A stretch of DNA of 64,000 nucleotides from Allobosea sp. Root381. GTDB taxonomy: Bacteria > Pseudomonadota > Alphaproteobacteria > Rhizobiales > Beijerinckiaceae. The notes beneath the pieces are model-generated. The model had not been told where the DNA came from. It saw only the letters and a program-made list of their open reading frames with translations, and did no database searches. The position numbers were made by a program, and so were the translations under genes. Shown here one piece after another: positions 62,304-64,000 of this stretch. Every line of letters begins with the position of its first letter. Position 1 is the first letter of the stretch. The DNA is taken from positions 124,001-188,000 of the forward strand of contig NZ_LMJT01000034.1 of NCBI RefSeq assembly GCF_001429395.1. The letters run 5' to 3'.

Positions 62304-62816
62304 CTACCAATCCGTCGCGGGCAGGTGACCTGCTGCGATCTCCGCCAGCCGCCGCCTCGTGCCGGACGTGACCCCGGGCGGCAATGCGTCGAGCGGGAAG
62401 AAGCCGGCCTCGGCGATCTCCCAATCGGGCCGCTTCGCTTCGTCGACGACGAAATCCCTGACGATGTAGAGCGCGACATGGTCGCGCCGCGAGGTCTTGC
62501 GGTTGAAATAGATGCCGTGGAGCTGCGCCGGCCCGGTCAGGCTGATGCGCCCCTCCTCGTGGAGCTCGCGCGCCAGGGCCTCGACCATGGCCTCGCCCGC
62601 CTCCACGCCACCGCCGGGGAAATGCCATCCGGGCGTATAGCTGTGGCGAATGAGGAAGACCTCTCCCGCTTCGTTCAGCACGACGGCACGGACACCGAGC
62701 GTCATCGGCCGCACGAGGCGGAAATAGGCGTGGAGGAGCCTGACCTGCAGCCTCTGCACCCGGCTCAGCCGGGCCTCCGACACGGATCGATCCGCGCGTT
62801 CGGAACCTCCCGACAT
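62304..62816 (-). CDS. NUDIX hydrolase
   Basis: A 170-residue protein with the Nudix box GGGVEAGEAMVEALAREL followed by HEEGRI, preceded by SYTPGWHFPGGG. The N-terminal helix (RLLHAYFRLVRPMTLGVRAV) resembles that of RppH-like or NudF-like proteins associated with membranes in Rhizobiales. The ATG at 62816 has GGAGAGG upstream. The substrate is undetermined. The 168 bp before the GNAT gene hold nothing I recognise. Confidence 0.85.
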   Translation of the reverse strand: MSGGSERADRSVSEARLSRVQRLQVRLLHAYFRLVRPMTLGVRAVVLNEAGEVFLIRHSYTPGWHFPGGGVEAGEAMVEALARELHEEGRISLTGPAQLHGIYFNRKTSRRDHVALYIVRDFVVDEAKRPDWEIAEAGFFPLDALPPGVTSGTRRRLAEIAAGHLPATDW

Positions 62817-62947
62817 GACCGCCTCTCCATGGTTTACGATTTGTCTATGCAAATACCGCATGGCGGCCACTCGTTTTGAGTTCCCTTACGTCACAAACGC
62901 GCCGCAAAGGAGGCCGATATCCCGGTCGTAACGTTGGACATCCCGTC

Positions 62948-63064
62948 ATGCTGCTCTCTTTCATCATTGCCCGCTTCCGCGCCAAGCCCGCCTATGTCTG
63001 GCGCCCCGCCGTCACGCTGACGGATTCGCGCATCGTCTCCGAGCTGACCGGCGCCGCCAACTGA
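62948..63064 (+). CDS. Possible very small protein
   Basis: A 38-residue frame (MLLSFIIARFRAKPAYVWRP, then AVTLTDSRIVSELTGAAN). The composition is protein-like (short hydrophobic start, amphipathic middle), and the spacing before the phosphoesterase fits a small leader gene, but no clear ribosome site precedes the ATG. An upstream start at 62876 adds low-quality sequence. It could be chance. Confidence 0.3.
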   Translation: MLLSFIIARFRAKPAYVWRPAVTLTDSRIVSELTGAAN

Positions 63065-63143
63065 GCCTTTTCGGCTTCTGCCCGAAGGGGCGCGCGGATA
63101 TGCACGCTTGACGCATGCCCTCTAGCAAGGGCAAGCGCAGGGC

Positions 63144-64000
63144 GTGTTCAAGCTAGCGCATCTGTCCGACCCGCATCTGGGCCCGCTCGCGGGCTTCTCG
63201 CTGCACCAGCTCATCGGCAAGCGCGCGACCGGTTACGTCAACTGGCGCCGCAAGCGCCGGCACGCCCATGACATGGAAATTCTGGCGCTGATCGTCGCGG
63301 ATATCCGCGCGCAATCGCCGGACCATGTCGCCTGCACCGGCGATGTCGCCCATATCGGGCTGCCCGACGAGTTCAAGACGGCCGTCGCCTTTCTCGACAC
63401 GCTGGGCCCCCGCGAAGCCGTCAGCTTCGTTCCCGGCAATCACGATGCCTATGCCCGCTCCTCGCTGAAGGCGCTGGCGAGCCATCTCGGTCCCTGGTCC
63501 GGCAGCGATGGCGGCAGCACCGGCTATCCCTGGTATCGCCGCCGCGGGCCGGTCGCGCTGATCGGGCTGAACACCGGTATCCCGACCATGCCGCTGATGG
63601 CGACGGGCCGCGTCGGCCGCGAGCAGATCGCCAAGGCCGAAGCATTGCTGGACCGCGCCCGCGACGAGGGGCTGATCCGCGTCCTCCTGATCCATCATCC
63701 GCCCTATGTCGGCGGGGCGCGGCGCTCACGCGAGCTGGTCGATGCGGCCGCCTTCGAGGCCATGCTGGCGCGCAAGGGGGCCGATCTCGTCCTGCACGGC
63801 CATAATCACAGATTCTCGCTGGCCTGGCGGCCGGGCGCCGGGCGCGACGTGCCGATCGTCGGCGTGCCCTCGGCTTCGATCGGGCCGCTCGGCCATGGCG
63901 AGATGGCGACCTGGCACCTGTTCCGGATCGAGGGCGATGCAGCCGCTCCGCACATCACGATGGAACAGCGCGGCTTCGAGCTCGACGGCACCGTGATGTT
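63144..64000 (+). CDS. Metallophosphoesterase (calcineurin-like), 3' end outside window
   Basis: A GTG-started frame of at least 285 residues, open at the window end. Metal-binding motifs are in order: LAHLSDPHLGPL (D-x-H), VACTGDVAHIG (GD), VPGNHDAY (GNHD), VLLIHHPPYVGG and VLHGHNHRFSL (GHxH). This is the CpdA/Icc-type phosphodiesterase family; whether it acts on cyclic AMP or another phosphoester is unknown. The final residues and stop are not seen. Confidence 0.9.
   Translation, partial: MFKLAHLSDPHLGPLAGFSLHQLIGKRATGYVNWRRKRRHAHDMEILALIVADIRAQSPDHVACTGDVAHIGLPDEFKTAVAFLDTLGPREAVSFVPGNHDAYARSSLKALASHLGPWSGSDGGSTGYPWYRRRGPVALIGLNTGIPTMPLMATGRVGREQIAKAEALLDRARDEGLIRVLLIHHPPYVGGARRSRELVDAAAFEAMLARKGADLVLHGHNHRFSLAWRPGAGRDVPIVGVPSASIGPLGHGEMATWHLFRIEGDAAAPHITMEQRGFELDGTVM

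Overview
The window is chromosomal DNA of a high-GC alphaproteobacterium of the order Hyphomicrobiales, most likely Bosea or a close relative. This placement is inferred from the gene families, from Rhizobiales-type gene orders (petABC-mtnP-apt; DUF1285-NUDIX-DUF6111-CCA transferase beside MoxR-DUF58-DUF4159; ilvE-petP-petR) and from the palindromic repeats; no rRNA gene is present to confirm it. About 65 protein genes are supported and coding density is high. I saw no transposase, phage gene, CRISPR array, rRNA or tRNA.

Layout. 0-5.7 kb: end of an LPS-type glycosyltransferase, a DsbA-like isomerase, the lgt-midA-pgeF operon and a secreted DUF1254 protein. 6-12.5 kb: a quinone-oxidoreductase-like enzyme with a NUDIX gene, uvrC (carrying an in-frame palindromic repeat), pgsA-moaD-moaE and a DUF1176 protein. 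12.6-21.8 kb: ilvE, the petP-petR-histidine kinase operon, a chemoreceptor coupled to a CsaA-like gene, a TetR regulator, proC, ybjN, a candidate structured RNA and ubiK. 22-31 kb: a lipoprotein, prs, queC with a queuosine-precursor transporter, a GAF-GGDEF-EAL protein, rplY-pth-ychF and a fused double MaoC protein.

31-41.3 kb is the main accessory region. Two minus-strand hydrolases (gamma-glutamyltransferase-like and amidohydrolase/prolidase-like) face a plus-strand operon of a complete polyamine/opine-type ABC transporter, a GntR regulator, an M24 Xaa-Pro-type peptidase and a DHDPS-family lyase. Together they read as uptake and stepwise breakdown of one small, probably amide- or imide-linked compound whose identity is unknown.

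41.5-47.7 kb: petA-petB-petC (cytochrome bc1) followed by mtnP-apt-mtnA-class II aldolase. That set can remove methylthioadenosine by an aldolase-based (DHAP) shunt instead of the full methionine salvage cycle. 47.9-54.2 kb: an ABCB-type exporter, trmL, hemF and the DUF1285-NUDIX-DUF6111-CCA operon. 54.4-61.5 kb: the MoxR-DUF58-DUF4159-membrane protein operon. The end holds GNAT and NUDIX genes and a metallophosphoesterase cut by the window edge.

Several families of palindromic repeats, mostly bounded by GTCAT...ATGAC, lie between genes, one lies inside uvrC, and one forms the 3' end of trmL.
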